Assembly: GCA_027943245.1 (NCBI GenBank)
Contig: JANDJZ010001760.1
Span: 1 to 64,000, forward strand
From: Acanthamoeba sp. SK_2022b
Lineage: Eukaryota > Discosea > Longamoebia > Acanthamoebidae
DNA: 64,000 nucleotides
Direction: 5' to 3'
This document shows, one piece after another, positions 21,083 to 31,678 of the stretch (the first letter of the stretch is position 1; each line of letters starts with the position of its first letter). Under the pieces are notes generated by a model that searched no databases, was not told the origin of the DNA, and saw only the letters and a list, made by a program, of their open reading frames with translations. Both the position numbers and the translations under genes were made by a program.

Positions 21083-21600
21083 TATTATTGTCTCTCTTAT
21101 TTTCTTCCGTGCACTTGCCACACCCTAGCCAACGTCAATGTGTAAGGGTTCGTTCCAAGCGAAGACCCGATGCCTGTCATATGCTTCTTCACTACCATCA
21201 TTCCACGCCGCGCAGCCTGTCTGTCCAACCCCGCGCGACGCCGGTAACGACGTTTAGGTCGAGAAAAAATCTGCAAACGCTTGCGCGCCCTGCTCCGCAC
21301 ATCCACCGCGCATTGCCGCCTCGCGGCGCAAATACGTACGATTTGCTGGTGTTACGGGGATAATTTCTTCTTCCTATGATGTTTTCGCAAATGCGCAGCG
21401 GATTGTCAAAGTAAAAGAAGCAAAATCAGAACAACGTACCGTCACGAAAAGTCTGCATCCCATTTTTGGTTATGAATCGCTGGCAGATAAACCCCGGCAG
21501 GGAGCGGCTGAAGTCGCAGAAGGCGCCGTTTTTGCGCGGTTGGCGATTCGGCAGCCGAATGCGGCTTTGATAAGGTAAATTTCTGCGTTCAGCGTACGAT
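21083..21600. promoter_or_regulatory. Long noncoding upstream region of lrp
   Basis: The lrp-trxB gap is 654 bases with no gene I believe in. On the minus strand a perfect TTGACA lies at 21404-21409; a start near 21370 would leave a leader of about 290 nt, close to the long leader known for E. coli lrp. The -10 at 17 bases (GAAAAC) is poor, so the promoter is tentative. Small inverted repeats occur at 21315-21327 (GCCGC / GCGGC) and 21546-21560 (ATTCGGC / GCCGAAT). Short open frames here lack ribosome-binding sites and known relatives. Confidence 0.4.
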
Positions 21601-21621
21601 TTGCCGACAGCGGGTGCATTA

Positions 21622-22708
<1,087 letters not shown>

Positions 22709-22726
22709 GGCTTTCTCGCCACCAGC

Positions 22727-22754
22727 AAAAAGCGGCTCTCGAGCCGCTTTTTTT
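22727..22754 (+). terminator. Intrinsic terminator of trxB
   Basis: AAAAAGCGGCT and AGCCGCTTTTT form an 11-base stem closing a CTCG loop, followed by further T residues, just after the trxB stop. Confidence 0.92.
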
Positions 22755-22783
22755 GTCTTCGCTCCTCAAGAGGATGCACGCCG

Positions 22784-23671
22784 ATGCATAATCTTCTTCA
22801 CTGGCGCCTGCTGGTTGCCGTCGCCGACAGCGGCACCATCACTCAGGCTGCCGCGCTCTGCGGTATGACGCAGTCTGCCGCCAGCCAGGCCATCGCTCAA
22901 CTGGAGACAATGCTGAGCACCCGGCTTTTGGTTCGCCAACCGCACAATGTCGTCTTGACCCAAAGCGGCCTACAGATCGTCACCCATGCCCGCACGATGT
23001 TGGAAGCACTGCGAGCCATTCAGCAGTGTGCGCAACAAGCCGGCAACGCACACGCGGGCAAAATACGCCTGGCCAGTTTCCCGTCGGCATTCAGCAAGCT
23101 GTTGCCGCCGCTGCTGCGCAAATTTCGCCGTCTGTACCCCGACATTGAGCTGATTACGCTCGAGGGCACCGATCACGAAGTGGAGAGCTGGTTAACATCG
23201 GCAGCGGCAGACATCGGCGTGGTGCTCAATCCGGCGCCGGAGCGGCAGTGCTTCCCTTTGGGAGAGGATGCCTGGCTGGCGGTCGTGCCCAGCGCGCATC
23301 CGCTGGCGCGAGCGCGGCGGCCGGTGGCGCTGGATGCCCTGTTCCGGCTGCCTTTTATCCTGGCGACCGGCGGGTGCGATCTCAATGCGCAAAGCTTGGC
23401 GCAGCAGTCGGGCCTGGCGCTGGCCGATATCCGCGCCACCGTCAGCGATTGGCAAACGGCATTGACGCTGGTCAGGGAAGGCACGGGCGTCGCGCTGATG
23501 CCCGCGTCCGTGATCCCGCCCGACGCGCTTGGGGTTTGCGCTCTGCCGCTCGTTGCGCCGATTTATCGCCGTTTCGGCCTCGCGTGCTCATCCGAGGCGG
23601 CGGCCCGGCTCCCCGTCCAAACCCTGCTGAGTTACCTGCGAGAACAGGAGCAAACTCTGGCCAGTCGCTGA
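22784..23671 (+). CDS. LysR-family transcriptional regulator
   Basis: Protein of 295 residues with an N-terminal winged helix-turn-helix (residues 5-64, SGTITQAAALCGMTQSAASQAIAQLE) and a C-terminal periplasmic-binding-protein-like sensor domain (about 90-290). The target and ligand cannot be read from the sequence. LysR proteins usually control a neighbouring gene; the next gene, 93 bases on and in the same direction, is a glutathione transferase. AAGAGGA lies about nine bases before the ATG. This gene and the next are inserted between trxB and cydD, which are adjacent in E. coli. Confidence 0.9.
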   Translation: MHNLLHWRLLVAVADSGTITQAAALCGMTQSAASQAIAQLETMLSTRLLVRQPHNVVLTQSGLQIVTHARTMLEALRAIQQCAQQAGNAHAGKIRLASFPSAFSKLLPPLLRKFRRLYPDIELITLEGTDHEVESWLTSAAADIGVVLNPAPERQCFPLGEDAWLAVVPSAHPLARARRPVALDALFRLPFILATGGCDLNAQSLAQQSGLALADIRATVSDWQTALTLVREGTGVALMPASVIPPDALGVCALPLVAPIYRRFGLACSSEAAARLPVQTLLSYLREQEQTLASR

Positions 23672-23764
23672 GCTAATAGCGGCTTTCTGAAATTTCCATT
23701 TTCCCGCCGGTGCCCGCGTCGGCATGCTGTGGCAAGCGTTCTCATTGACCCACAAGGAAATAGC

Positions 23765-24382
23765 ATGAAGCTGTATTTTGCTCCCGATGCCTGCTCGCTT
23801 GCCCCACATATCGTCCTGCGCGAATTAGCGCTCCCCTTCACCCTGATCAGGGTGAACAATCGCAGCAAGCGCTGCGCCGACGGTGAGGATTTCTATCGCA
23901 TCAACCCCAAAGGTTACGTCGCCGCCCTGCAACTGGACGATGGCAATGTGATCACCGAAGGCTCCGCTATCGTTCAATACCTCGCCGACCTGCGCCCAGA
24001 GCGCCGGCTGGCGCCGCCACCGACGGCCTTTGAGCGGGTACGGCTGCAGGAATGGCTTAATTTCATCACCAGCGAGATCCATGCCGGCGCCGCCCCTTTA
24101 TTCAATGACGCCCTGCCCGACGGCGCCAAGGCGTTGCTGCGCGACAAGTTGAGGCGGCGATTGGGTTATATCGCGCAAGCTTTGGCACCACAAACTTATC
24201 TGCTGGGAACGCATTTCAGCGTCGCAGACGCTTATCTATTTACCGTGTTGCGCTGGATGGCGCGCTTCGAGATTTCGCTGAGCGAGTGGCCGCCGCTCCA
24301 GCATTATGTGGCGCGGATCGCAGAGCGAGCGTCGGTGTGCGCCGCTCTGGAAGCCGAGGCCGCGAGTGAGGAAGTCAAATAG
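23765..24382 (+). CDS. Glutathione S-transferase (GstA-like, beta class)
   Basis: Cytoplasmic enzyme of 205 residues with a thioredoxin-like N-terminal domain (about 1-80) and a helical C-terminal domain. The N-terminus MKLYFAPDACSLAPHIVLRE carries Cys10, the catalytic cysteine of beta-class enzymes, and TEGSAIVQYLAD holds the Ser that binds the glutathione gamma-glutamyl group. It resembles E. coli GstA throughout (for example YLFTVLRWMARF), but is diverged and probably a paralogue. AAGGAA precedes the ATG. Its substrate is not known. It may be controlled by the preceding LysR gene (inference). Confidence 0.88.
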   Translation: MKLYFAPDACSLAPHIVLRELALPFTLIRVNNRSKRCADGEDFYRINPKGYVAALQLDDGNVITEGSAIVQYLADLRPERRLAPPPTAFERVRLQEWLNFITSEIHAGAAPLFNDALPDGAKALLRDKLRRRLGYIAQALAPQTYLLGTHFSVADAYLFTVLRWMARFEISLSEWPPLQHYVARIAERASVCAALEAEAASEEVK

Positions 24383-24468
24383 TCGGTAACGCGTCTGTTA
24401 TAGCCACATTTGGCCGCTTTATTATTTTCAGTCTGCCGGGTGACGAGGTAACATGGGACCTCGCTTGT

Positions 24469-24497
24469 TTGCCGCCGATTGCGCCAAACACTATTAT
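24469..24497 (+). promoter_or_regulatory. Candidate promoter of cydDC
   Basis: A good -10 TATTAT lies at 24492-24497, with a weak -35 TTTGCC 17 bases upstream (24469-24474). An inverted repeat TTAAC / GTTAA with a five-base spacer (24498-24512) overlaps the likely start. The rest of the 175-base gst-cydD gap shows nothing I can name. Confidence 0.4.
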
Positions 24498-24557
24498 TTA
24501 ACAGTACGTTAACCCAGCCCGTAACAAACGGGCGCCGGCGATGCAGACGCATATCTG

Positions 24558-26324
24558 ATGAAAAAAACCAGACAGCAACAGTTAACCCGTTGGCTTAAAA
24601 CCCAGAGTTCGTTAGCGCAGCGTTGGCTGCGCCTTTCCATGCTGTTGGGGCTGTTCAGCGGCCTGCTAATCGTGGCGCAGGCCTGGCTGCTGGCCAGCCT
24701 GCTGCACGCCCTGATCATCGAACATACCCCGCGCGAACAGCTGATCCCTTCGTTTATCTGGCTGGCCGCCGCGTTCGCGCTGCGGGCGCTGTTAAGCTGG
24801 CTGCGGGAACGGATTGGTTTCCTGTGTGGGCAGGTGATCCGCCAGCGCATGCGCCAACAGGTGCTGGATAAGCTGCAGCAGCTCGGCCCGGCCTGGATCC
24901 AGGGCAAACCGGCGGGCAGCTGGGCCAGCATCATCGTCGAACAGATCGAGGATATGCAGGACTATTACTCGCGCTATCTGCCGCAGATGTATCTGGCGGT
25001 GTTCATCCCGCTGCTGATTTTGATCGCCGTCTTCCCGATCAATTGGGCCGCGGGCATCATTCTGCTGGCAACCGCGCCGCTGATCCCGCTGTTTATGGCG
25101 CTGGTCGGCATGGGAGCCGCCGACGCCAACCGCCGCAACTTCGTGGCGCTGGCGCGCTTGAGCGGCAACTTCCTCGACCGCCTGCGCGGCCTGGACACCC
25201 TGCGGCTGTTCGACCGCGCGCAGGCCGAAACCGCGCAGATCGCCAAATCCTCCGAAGACTTCCGCAGCCGCACCATGGAAGTGCTGCGCCTGGCCTTCCT
25301 CTCTTCCGGCGTGCTGGAGTTCTTCGCCTCGATCTCCATCGCTGTGGTGGCGGTGTACTTCGGCTTTTCCTACCTCGGTGAACTCAACTTCGGCAGCTAC
25401 GGCCTCGGCGTGACGCTGTTTTCCGGTTTTCTGGTGTTGATTCTGGCACCGGAGTTTTTCCAACCGCTGCGCGATCTCGGCACCTTCTACCATGCCAAAG
25501 CGCAGGCGATCGGCGCGGCGGAAGCGCTGGAAACCTTCCTCAGCGCCGAAGGCGAGCAGATGGGCAACGGCACGCGGCAACTGCCCGCCGATCAACCGCT
25601 GACGCTGCAGGCGAACGCGTTGGAAATCCTGTCGCCGAACGGCGTACTGCTGGCCGGGCCGCTGAGCTTCACCCTGCAACCGCAGCAGCGCGTGGCGCTG
25701 GTCGGGCTGAGCGGCGCCGGTAAAAGCTCGCTGCTGAATCTGCTGCTCGGCTTCCTGCCCTATCGCGGGTCGTTGACCGTCAACGGCATTGAGCTGCGTG
25801 AACTGTCCGCCGAAACCTGGCGCCAGCAGCTGAGCTGGGTCGGCCAGAACCCGCATCTGCCGGCGCAAACCCTGCGCGCCAATATTCTGCTGGGCTGCCC
25901 GCAGGCCGACGAAGCGCAGCTGCAGCAGGCGGTGGAACTCGCCTACGTCAGCGAACTGCTCCCTTATCTGCCGCAGGGGCTCGACACCGAAGTGGGCGAC
26001 AACGCCGCTCGCCTGTCGGTCGGCCAGGCGCAGCGCGTGGCGGTCGCCCGGGCGCTGATCGGTCCGCGCCGCCTGCTGCTGCTGGATGAACCGGCCGCCA
26101 GCCTCGATGCCCACAGCGAACAGCGGGTGATGCAGGCGTTGAATGCCGCTTCGCATCAGCAAACCACCCTGCTGGTGACGCACCAGCTGGAAGATACCGA
26201 AGACTACGATCAGATTTGGGTGATGGATAACGGGCGCATCGTGCAACAGGGCGATTACGCCACCCTCAGCGCCCAACCGGGCCTGTTTGCCACTCTGATC
26301 GCCCATCGCCGCGGGGAGCTTTAA
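24558..26324 (+). CDS. cydD: Heterodimeric ABC exporter subunit CydD
   Basis: One half of the CydDC ABC transporter, which exports cysteine and glutathione to the periplasm, binds haem and is needed to assemble cytochrome bd oxidase. The protein is 588 residues, as in E. coli. Six membrane helices (about 20-320) precede the ATPase with Walker A GLSGAGKSS (Lys389), signature LSVGQAQRVAVARAL (Val in place of the usual Gly, as in the E. coli protein) and Walker B LLLLDEPAA. No clear Shine-Dalgarno sequence precedes the ATG. The cydC ATG follows two bases after its stop. Confidence 0.97.
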   Translation: MKKTRQQQLTRWLKTQSSLAQRWLRLSMLLGLFSGLLIVAQAWLLASLLHALIIEHTPREQLIPSFIWLAAAFALRALLSWLRERIGFLCGQVIRQRMRQQVLDKLQQLGPAWIQGKPAGSWASIIVEQIEDMQDYYSRYLPQMYLAVFIPLLILIAVFPINWAAGIILLATAPLIPLFMALVGMGAADANRRNFVALARLSGNFLDRLRGLDTLRLFDRAQAETAQIAKSSEDFRSRTMEVLRLAFLSSGVLEFFASISIAVVAVYFGFSYLGELNFGSYGLGVTLFSGFLVLILAPEFFQPLRDLGTFYHAKAQAIGAAEALETFLSAEGEQMGNGTRQLPADQPLTLQANALEILSPNGVLLAGPLSFTLQPQQRVALVGLSGAGKSSLLNLLLGFLPYRGSLTVNGIELRELSAETWRQQLSWVGQNPHLPAQTLRANILLGCPQADEAQLQQAVELAYVSELLPYLPQGLDTEVGDNAARLSVGQAQRVAVARALIGPRRLLLLDEPAASLDAHSEQRVMQALNAASHQQTTLLVTHQLEDTEDYDQIWVMDNGRIVQQGDYATLSAQPGLFATLIAHRRGEL

Positions 26325-26326
26325 TC

Positions 26327-28066
26327 ATGCGCGTTTTGCTGCCGTTTTTGGCGTTGTATCGCCGCCATAGCCTGCTGATTAGCCTGGGCATCCTTTTGGC
26401 GATCGTCACTCTGCTGGCCAGCATCGGCCTGCTGGCGCTCTCCGGCTGGTTCCTGGCCGCCTCGTCGCTGGCCGGATTGGCGGGCCTGTTGACCTTCAAC
26501 TACATGCTGCCGGCCGCCGGCGTGCGCGGCGCGGCAATCTTCCGCACCGCCGGGCGCTATGCCGAGCGAGTCGTCAGCCACGACGCCACCTTCCGCGTGC
26601 TGTCGCACCTGCGGGTGTTCACCTTCAGCAAGATCCTGCCGCTGACGCCGGGGGGCATCGCCCGCTTCCGCCAGGCCGAGCTGCTCAACCGCCTGGTGGC
26701 GGACGTGGACACGCTGGATCATCTTTATCTGCGGGTGATCTCGCCGCTGATCAGCGCGGCGGTGGTGATCCTGGTGGTCACCTACGGCCTGAGCTGGCTC
26801 GATCCTGCGCTCGCCCTGACGCTGGGCGGCATTCTGTTACTGTTGCTGCTGCTGGTGCCGCCGGTGTTCTATCGCGCCGGTAAACCGATCGGCGGCCAGC
26901 TTACCGCCCTGCGCGGCCAATACCGAACCGACCTGACCGCCTGGCTGCAGGGGCAGGCCGAGCTGGTGGTGTTCGGTGCCGTCAACGACTTCCGCCAGAC
27001 GCTAAACGCCACCGAACAGCGGTGGCAACGCCGCCAGTGGCAGCAAGCCTCGCTGAGCGGCAAGGCGCAGGCGCTGATGATCCTCGCCAGCGGGCTGACG
27101 GTGACGCTGCTGCTGTGGCTGACCGCCGCCGGCATCGGCGGCGATACCCAACCCGGCGCGCTGATCGCACTGTTCGTCTTCGCCGCGCTGGCGTCGTTCG
27201 AAGCGCTGATGCCGGTCGCCGGTGCCTTCCAGCATCTCGGCCAGGTGATCGCCTCCGCCACGCGGGTCAAACAGATCATCGATCGTCAGCCGGAGGTCAC
27301 CTTCCCGGCCACCGGCCCGGCCGCCGCCGATCGGGCTCAGCTTAGCCTGCGGCAGCTGAGTTTCACCTACCCCGACCAGCCGCAGCCGGTGCTGCGCGAC
27401 GTCACGCTCGAGGTCGCGGCCGGCGAACACATCGCCTTGCTCGGCCGCACCGGCTGCGGCAAGTCCACCCTGCTGCAGCTGCTGACCCGCGCCTGGCGCA
27501 CCGACGGCGGCAACATTCTGCTCAACGGCGAACCGCTGGAGGATTATGATGAAACCACGCTGCGTCGGATGACCACGGTCGTCAGCCAGCGTGTGCATAT
27601 CTTCAGCGATACGCTGCGGGAAAACCTGCGGCTGGCCGCACCGGACGCCGACGACGCTCGCCTGAGCGAGGTGCTGCAGCAGGTGGGGCTCGGCAAATTG
27701 CTGGACAGCGACGGCGGGCTGAACGCCTGGCTGGGCGAAGGCGGCCGGCAGCTGTCCGGCGGCGAACAGCGCCGTCTTGGCATCGCCCGCGCGCTGCTGC
27801 ACCCTGCCCCGCTGCTGCTGCTCGACGAACCGACCGAAGGGCTGGACGCCGAAACCGAGCAGCAGATCCTGGCGCTGCTGCGCCGGCATTGTCAGGGCAA
27901 AACGCTGATCCTGGTGACGCACCGTCTGTACGGCCTGGAGCATCTCGACCGCATTTGCGTGATGGACGACGGCCGGATTGTCGAACAGGGCGATCACGCC
28001 ACCCTGATGCGCCGGCAGGGCCGCTATGCCCGCTTTCGCAACCGTATCAGCAACCTGGCGCCGTAA
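26327..28066 (+). CDS. cydC: Heterodimeric ABC exporter subunit CydC
   Basis: Partner of CydD in the thiol exporter at the inner membrane. The protein is 579 residues (E. coli 573). Six membrane segments lie within about residues 15-310. The ATPase follows with Walker A GRTGCGKST (Lys379), signature LSGGEQRRLGIARAL and Walker B LLLLDEPTEGLD. The Shine-Dalgarno sequence GGGGAG lies inside the end of cydD, so translation is coupled. The aat gene follows after 29 bases, probably on the same message. Confidence 0.97.
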   Translation: MRVLLPFLALYRRHSLLISLGILLAIVTLLASIGLLALSGWFLAASSLAGLAGLLTFNYMLPAAGVRGAAIFRTAGRYAERVVSHDATFRVLSHLRVFTFSKILPLTPGGIARFRQAELLNRLVADVDTLDHLYLRVISPLISAAVVILVVTYGLSWLDPALALTLGGILLLLLLLVPPVFYRAGKPIGGQLTALRGQYRTDLTAWLQGQAELVVFGAVNDFRQTLNATEQRWQRRQWQQASLSGKAQALMILASGLTVTLLLWLTAAGIGGDTQPGALIALFVFAALASFEALMPVAGAFQHLGQVIASATRVKQIIDRQPEVTFPATGPAAADRAQLSLRQLSFTYPDQPQPVLRDVTLEVAAGEHIALLGRTGCGKSTLLQLLTRAWRTDGGNILLNGEPLEDYDETTLRRMTTVVSQRVHIFSDTLRENLRLAAPDADDARLSEVLQQVGLGKLLDSDGGLNAWLGEGGRQLSGGEQRRLGIARALLHPAPLLLLDEPTEGLDAETEQQILALLRRHCQGKTLILVTHRLYGLEHLDRICVMDDGRIVEQGDHATLMRRQGRYARFRNRISNLAP

Positions 28067-28095
28067 TCGGCCCGTAGAGGACGCAGAGAGCCTGT

Positions 28096-28821
28096 ATGCG
28101 CATCGTTAAACTTTCCCCCCAGTCGCTGGCGTTTCCCTCGCCTGAGGGTGCCCTGCGCGACCCTAACGGCCTACTGGCTATCGGCGGCGACCTGACGGCG
28201 CCGCGGCTGCTGGCGGCCTACGAGCGCGGCATTTTCCCCTGGTACTCGCCGGGGGAAGCGATTCTGTGGTGGTCGCCCGATCCGCGTGCGGTGCTGTTCC
28301 CGACAGAGTTTCATCTCAACCGCAGCCTGAAACGCTTTTTGCGCCACGATCCGTTTCGCATCACGCTCAACCACAACTTCGCCGCGGTGATCGCCGCCTG
28401 CGCCCATCGGCCGGATGAAGGCACCTGGATCGGCCCGGAGGTACAGCGCGCCTATCAGCATCTGCACCGCCTCGGCTACGCGCACTCGGTGGAGGTGTGG
28501 CAGAATGATCAACTGGTCGGCGGCATGTACGGCGTGGCGCAGGGCGCGTTGTTCTGCGGCGAATCGATGTTCAGCCGCGTCACCAACGCCTCAAAATGCG
28601 CATTGATGGCCTTTTGCCGCCATTTTGCCGCTTATGGCGGGGAATTGATTGACTGCCAGGTGCTGAACGCTCACACTGCCCGCCTTGGCGCGCGTGAAAT
28701 TCCGCGCCGTCAATTTTTGCAGCAGCTCAGCACCCTTCAACGGCGGCCTTTGGCGCTGGCGTGCTGGGAGCAGCAAGTCATATCCCCACAGCCGGTTGAA
28801 CCGCCCTCTCCAGTAAACTAA
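28096..28821 (+). CDS. aat: Leucyl/phenylalanyl-tRNA--protein transferase
   Basis: Adds Leu or Phe from aminoacyl-tRNA to proteins with N-terminal Arg or Lys, creating an N-degron read by ClpS and degraded by ClpAP. The 241-residue protein (E. coli 234) has the family N-terminus with [21 protein letters not shown] and [20 protein letters not shown], and the conserved [20 protein letters not shown] core. The partners clpS and clpA lie within 3 kb on the opposite strand. In E. coli infA follows aat; here it does not. Confidence 0.97.
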   Translation: MRIVKLSPQSLAFPSPEGALRDPNGLLAIGGDLTAPRLLAAYERGIFPWYSPGEAILWWSPDPRAVLFPTEFHLNRSLKRFLRHDPFRITLNHNFAAVIAACAHRPDEGTWIGPEVQRAYQHLHRLGYAHSVEVWQNDQLVGGMYGVAQGALFCGESMFSRVTNASKCALMAFCRHFAAYGGELIDCQVLNAHTARLGAREIPRRQFLQQLSTLQRRPLALACWEQQVISPQPVEPPSPVN

Positions 28822-29002
28822 TTGGTGGAAACGGTGCAATGTTCACCGAACCGCGCGCCACACGCTGGCGGCATCGAGGATGTAATCCCTCGGGAGCCCT
28901 TTCCGTTTACCCCCGCAGCGACGTTACACAACGGGTTGCAGGTGCGCAGGTAAACTGAGAGGGCTCACTCGTTTCTGTTGTACGGTGAATCATCTCACCC
29001 AT
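28822..29002. other. Shortened aat-clpA gap lacking infA and the tRNA-Ser gene
   Basis: In E. coli this place holds infA (72 codons for IF-1) and serW (tRNA-Ser). Neither is present: no frame on either strand encodes IF-1, and no cloverleaf can be drawn. The stretch contains a small hairpin GGTGA / TCACC (28985-29000) beside the clpA terminator. Those arms recall the ends of a tRNA-Ser acceptor stem, but that could be chance. A 39-codon frame at 28839-28958 has no recognisable product. Confidence 0.6.
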
Positions 29003-29004
29003 AA

Positions 29005-29032
29005 AAAAAGCGATGCCGAAGCATCGCTTTTT
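29005..29032 (-). terminator. Intrinsic terminator of clpA
   Basis: AAAAAGCGATGC and GCATCGCTTTTT form a perfect 12-base stem. On the minus strand the loop is TTCG, an extra-stable tetraloop, followed by a run of seven T residues. Confidence 0.93.
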
Positions 29033-29050
29033 CTTTGCCTGAAGGCAGCC

Positions 29051-29621
29051 TTAGTGTACCGCGCCCTCGTCCGCCTTGCGTTTGGCGGCGCTGAGGAAGT
29101 GGTAGGTCAGCTGTTTCTTGTCCTTGTCCAGCTCGACCTTCACGGAACCGCCGTCCACCAGCGAGCCGAACAGCAGTTCGTTGGCCAACGGTTTTTTCAG
29201 GTTCTCCTGCATGACGCGCGCCATCGGGCGAGCCCCCATCGCACGGTCGTAGCCCTTCACCGACAGCCAGTCGCGCGCTTCGTCGCTCACTTCCAGCGAG
29301 ACGCCCTTCGCATCCAGCTGCGCCTGCAGTTCGACGATGAACTTGTCGACCACCTGCTGGATCACCTCGGTAGACAGATGGTTGAACCAGATGATGTTGT
29401 CCAGACGGTTGCGGAACTCCGGCGTAAACACCTTCTTGATCTCTTCCATCGCGTCGGTGCTGTTGTCCTGCTGCACCAGGCCGATCGACTTGCGTTCGGT
29501 TTCCCGTACCCCGGCGTTGGTGGTCATCACCAGGATCACGTTGCGGAAGTCCGCCTTGCGGCCGTTGTTGTCGGTCAGCGTCCCGTTGTCCATCACCTGC
29601 AGCAGCAGGTTGAACACGTCC

Positions 29622-29652
<31 letters not shown>

Positions 29653-31330
29653 CCACCGCATGCGGATGCTTGATCACCGCATCGGTCAGCAGCCCGCCCT
29701 GATCGTAACCGACATAGCCCGGAGGCGCGCCGATCAGACGGCTGACGGTATGCCGCTCCATGTACTCGGACATGTCGAAACGCAGCAGCTCGATATCCAT
29801 CGCCTTGGCCAACTGTACGGTGACCTCGGTTTTCCCGACCCCGGTCGGCCCGGCGAACAGGAAGGAACCGACCGGCTTGCGCTCGTGGCCCAGACCGGCG
29901 CGGCTCATCTTGATCGCTTCGGTCAACGCTTCGATCGCCTGATCCTGGCCGAACACCAGCATCTTCAGGCGATCGCCCAGGTTTCTCAGCACGTCGCGAT
30001 CGCTGGCCGACACGGTTTTCTCCGGGATGCGAGCGATGCGCGCCACCACGGATTCGATATCGGCCACGTTGACGGTTTTCTTGCGCTTGCTGGCCGGCAT
30101 CAACCGGCTGCGGGCGCCCGCCTCATCGATCACGTCGATCGCCTTGTCCGGCAGATGACGATCGTTGATGTATTTCACCGACAGCTCCACCGCGGCGCGG
30201 ATCGCCTTGGCGGTATAACGCACGTCGTGGTGCGCTTCATACTTGGCCTTCAGGCCGTTGATGATCTGAACGGTCTCTTCCGCCGTCGGCTCGGTGATGT
30301 CGATCTTCTGGAAACGGCGCGCCAGGGCGCGATCCTTTTCGAAGATGTTGCTGAACTCCTGGTAGGTGGTCGAGCCGATCACCCGGATCTTGCCGCTCGA
30401 CAGCAGCGGTTTGATCAGGTTGGCGGCATCCACCTGCCCACCGGAAGCCGCGCCGGCGCCGATGATGGTGTGAATTTCATCGATGAACAAAATGCTGTTC
30501 TGATCCTGTTCCAGCTGCTTGAGCAGCGCTTTGAAACGCTTCTCGAAGTCGCCGCGGTATTTGGTGCCGGCCAGCAGTGAACCGATATCCAGCGAATACA
30601 GCGTGCAGTCCGCCATCACTTCCGGCACGTCGCCCTGCACGATACGCCAGGCCAGGCCCTCGGCGATGGCGGTCTTGCCGACGCCGGATTCGCCGACCAG
30701 CAGCGGGTTGTTTTTACGACGGCGGCACAGCACCTGAATCGCGCGCTCCAGCTCACGATCGCGGCCGATCAACGGATCGATGCCGCCCACACGGGCCAAC
30801 TGATTGAGGTTGGTGGTGAAGTTTTCCATACGGTCTTCCCCTCCGGACTGCTCTTCGTTCACCGGGTTTTCCGCATTCGGCGCTTGGCCCGGCTCGTCTT
30901 TACGCGTGCCATGTGAAATAAAGTTCACCACGTCGAGACGGCTGACGTCGTGTTTGCGCAGCAGATAGGCCGCCTGCGACTCCTGCTCGCTGAAGATGGC
31001 CACCAACACGTTGGCGCCGGACACTTCGCTGCGGCCGGAAGATTGCACATGGAAGACCGCGCGCTGCAGCACGCGCTGGAAGCTGAGCGTCGGCTGAGTG
31101 TCGCGCTCTTCTTCGCCGGCGGGCAGCGTCGGTGTGGTTTGTTCGATGAAGGCTTCCAGCTCCTGGCGCAACGCGGCCAGATCCACCGTACATGCCTCAA
31201 GCGCTTCTCGCGCGGCAGGGTTGCTCAGCAACGCCAGCAACAGGTGCTCCACGGTCATAAACTCGTGTCTGTGCTCACGCGCCCTGGCGAAAGCCATGTT
31301 GAGACTGAGTTCCAGTTCTTGATTGAGCAT
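29051..31330 (-). CDS. clpA: ATP-dependent Clp protease ATP-binding subunit ClpA
   Basis: AAA+ unfoldase that docks on ClpP and threads substrates, including N-degron proteins handed over by ClpS. The 759-residue protein (E. coli 758) has an N-terminal double-Clp domain (about 1-145), D1 with Walker A GESGVGKT (near 214-221), and D2 with Walker A GPTGVGKT (near 495-502). It also has the ClpP-binding IGL loop in RKSIGLVQQDN. The ATG at 31328-31330 has GGGGAGG at ideal distance and matches E. coli; a GTG two codons earlier is less likely. It starts 27 bases after the clpS stop. Confidence 0.97.
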
Positions 31331-31357
31331 AAGCACCTCCCCAATAGATTGCCTTAT

Positions 31358-31678
31358 TCAGGCTTTTTCCAGCGTACAAAGCAACGGATGCTCGTTCTCC
31401 CTTGCGTACCGGTTCACATGGACGACTTTGGTTTCCGCCACCTCGGCGGTAAAAACACCACAGATCGCCTTGCCTTGATAGTGGACCGTGAGCATCAGTT
31501 GCGTTGCGCGTTCAATATCATAAGAAAAGAACTTTTGCAGAACGTCAATCACAAATTCCATCGGTGTGTAATCGTCGTTGTTAAGTATAACTTTATACAT
31601 AGACGGCGGTTTTACCGCATCGATTTGTTTTTCTTCGGCCAAGTGTTCAAAGTTTAGCCAGTCGTTGTTATTGCCCAT
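31358..31678 (-). CDS. clpS: ClpAP adaptor protein ClpS
   Basis: Adaptor that binds N-terminal Leu, Phe, Tyr or Trp and delivers the protein to ClpA. The protein is 106 residues, as in E. coli. A flexible N-terminal tail (about 1-25) needed for delivery is followed by the core with the residue-binding pocket region [20 protein letters not shown] and the conserved [15 protein letters not shown]. First gene of clpSA, divergent from cspD. Confidence 0.97.
   Translation of the reverse strand: MGNNNDWLNFEHLAEEKQIDAVKPPSMYKVILNNDDYTPMEFVIDVLQKFFSYDIERATQLMLTVHYQGKAICGVFTAEVAETKVVHVNRYARENEHPLLCTLEKA

Noticed and set aside
28839..28958. 39-codon frame after aat as a replacement for infA
   Set aside because: The product is Arg/Ser-rich, unlike IF-1, and only a weak GGTGG lies upstream. 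I cannot support it as a gene.
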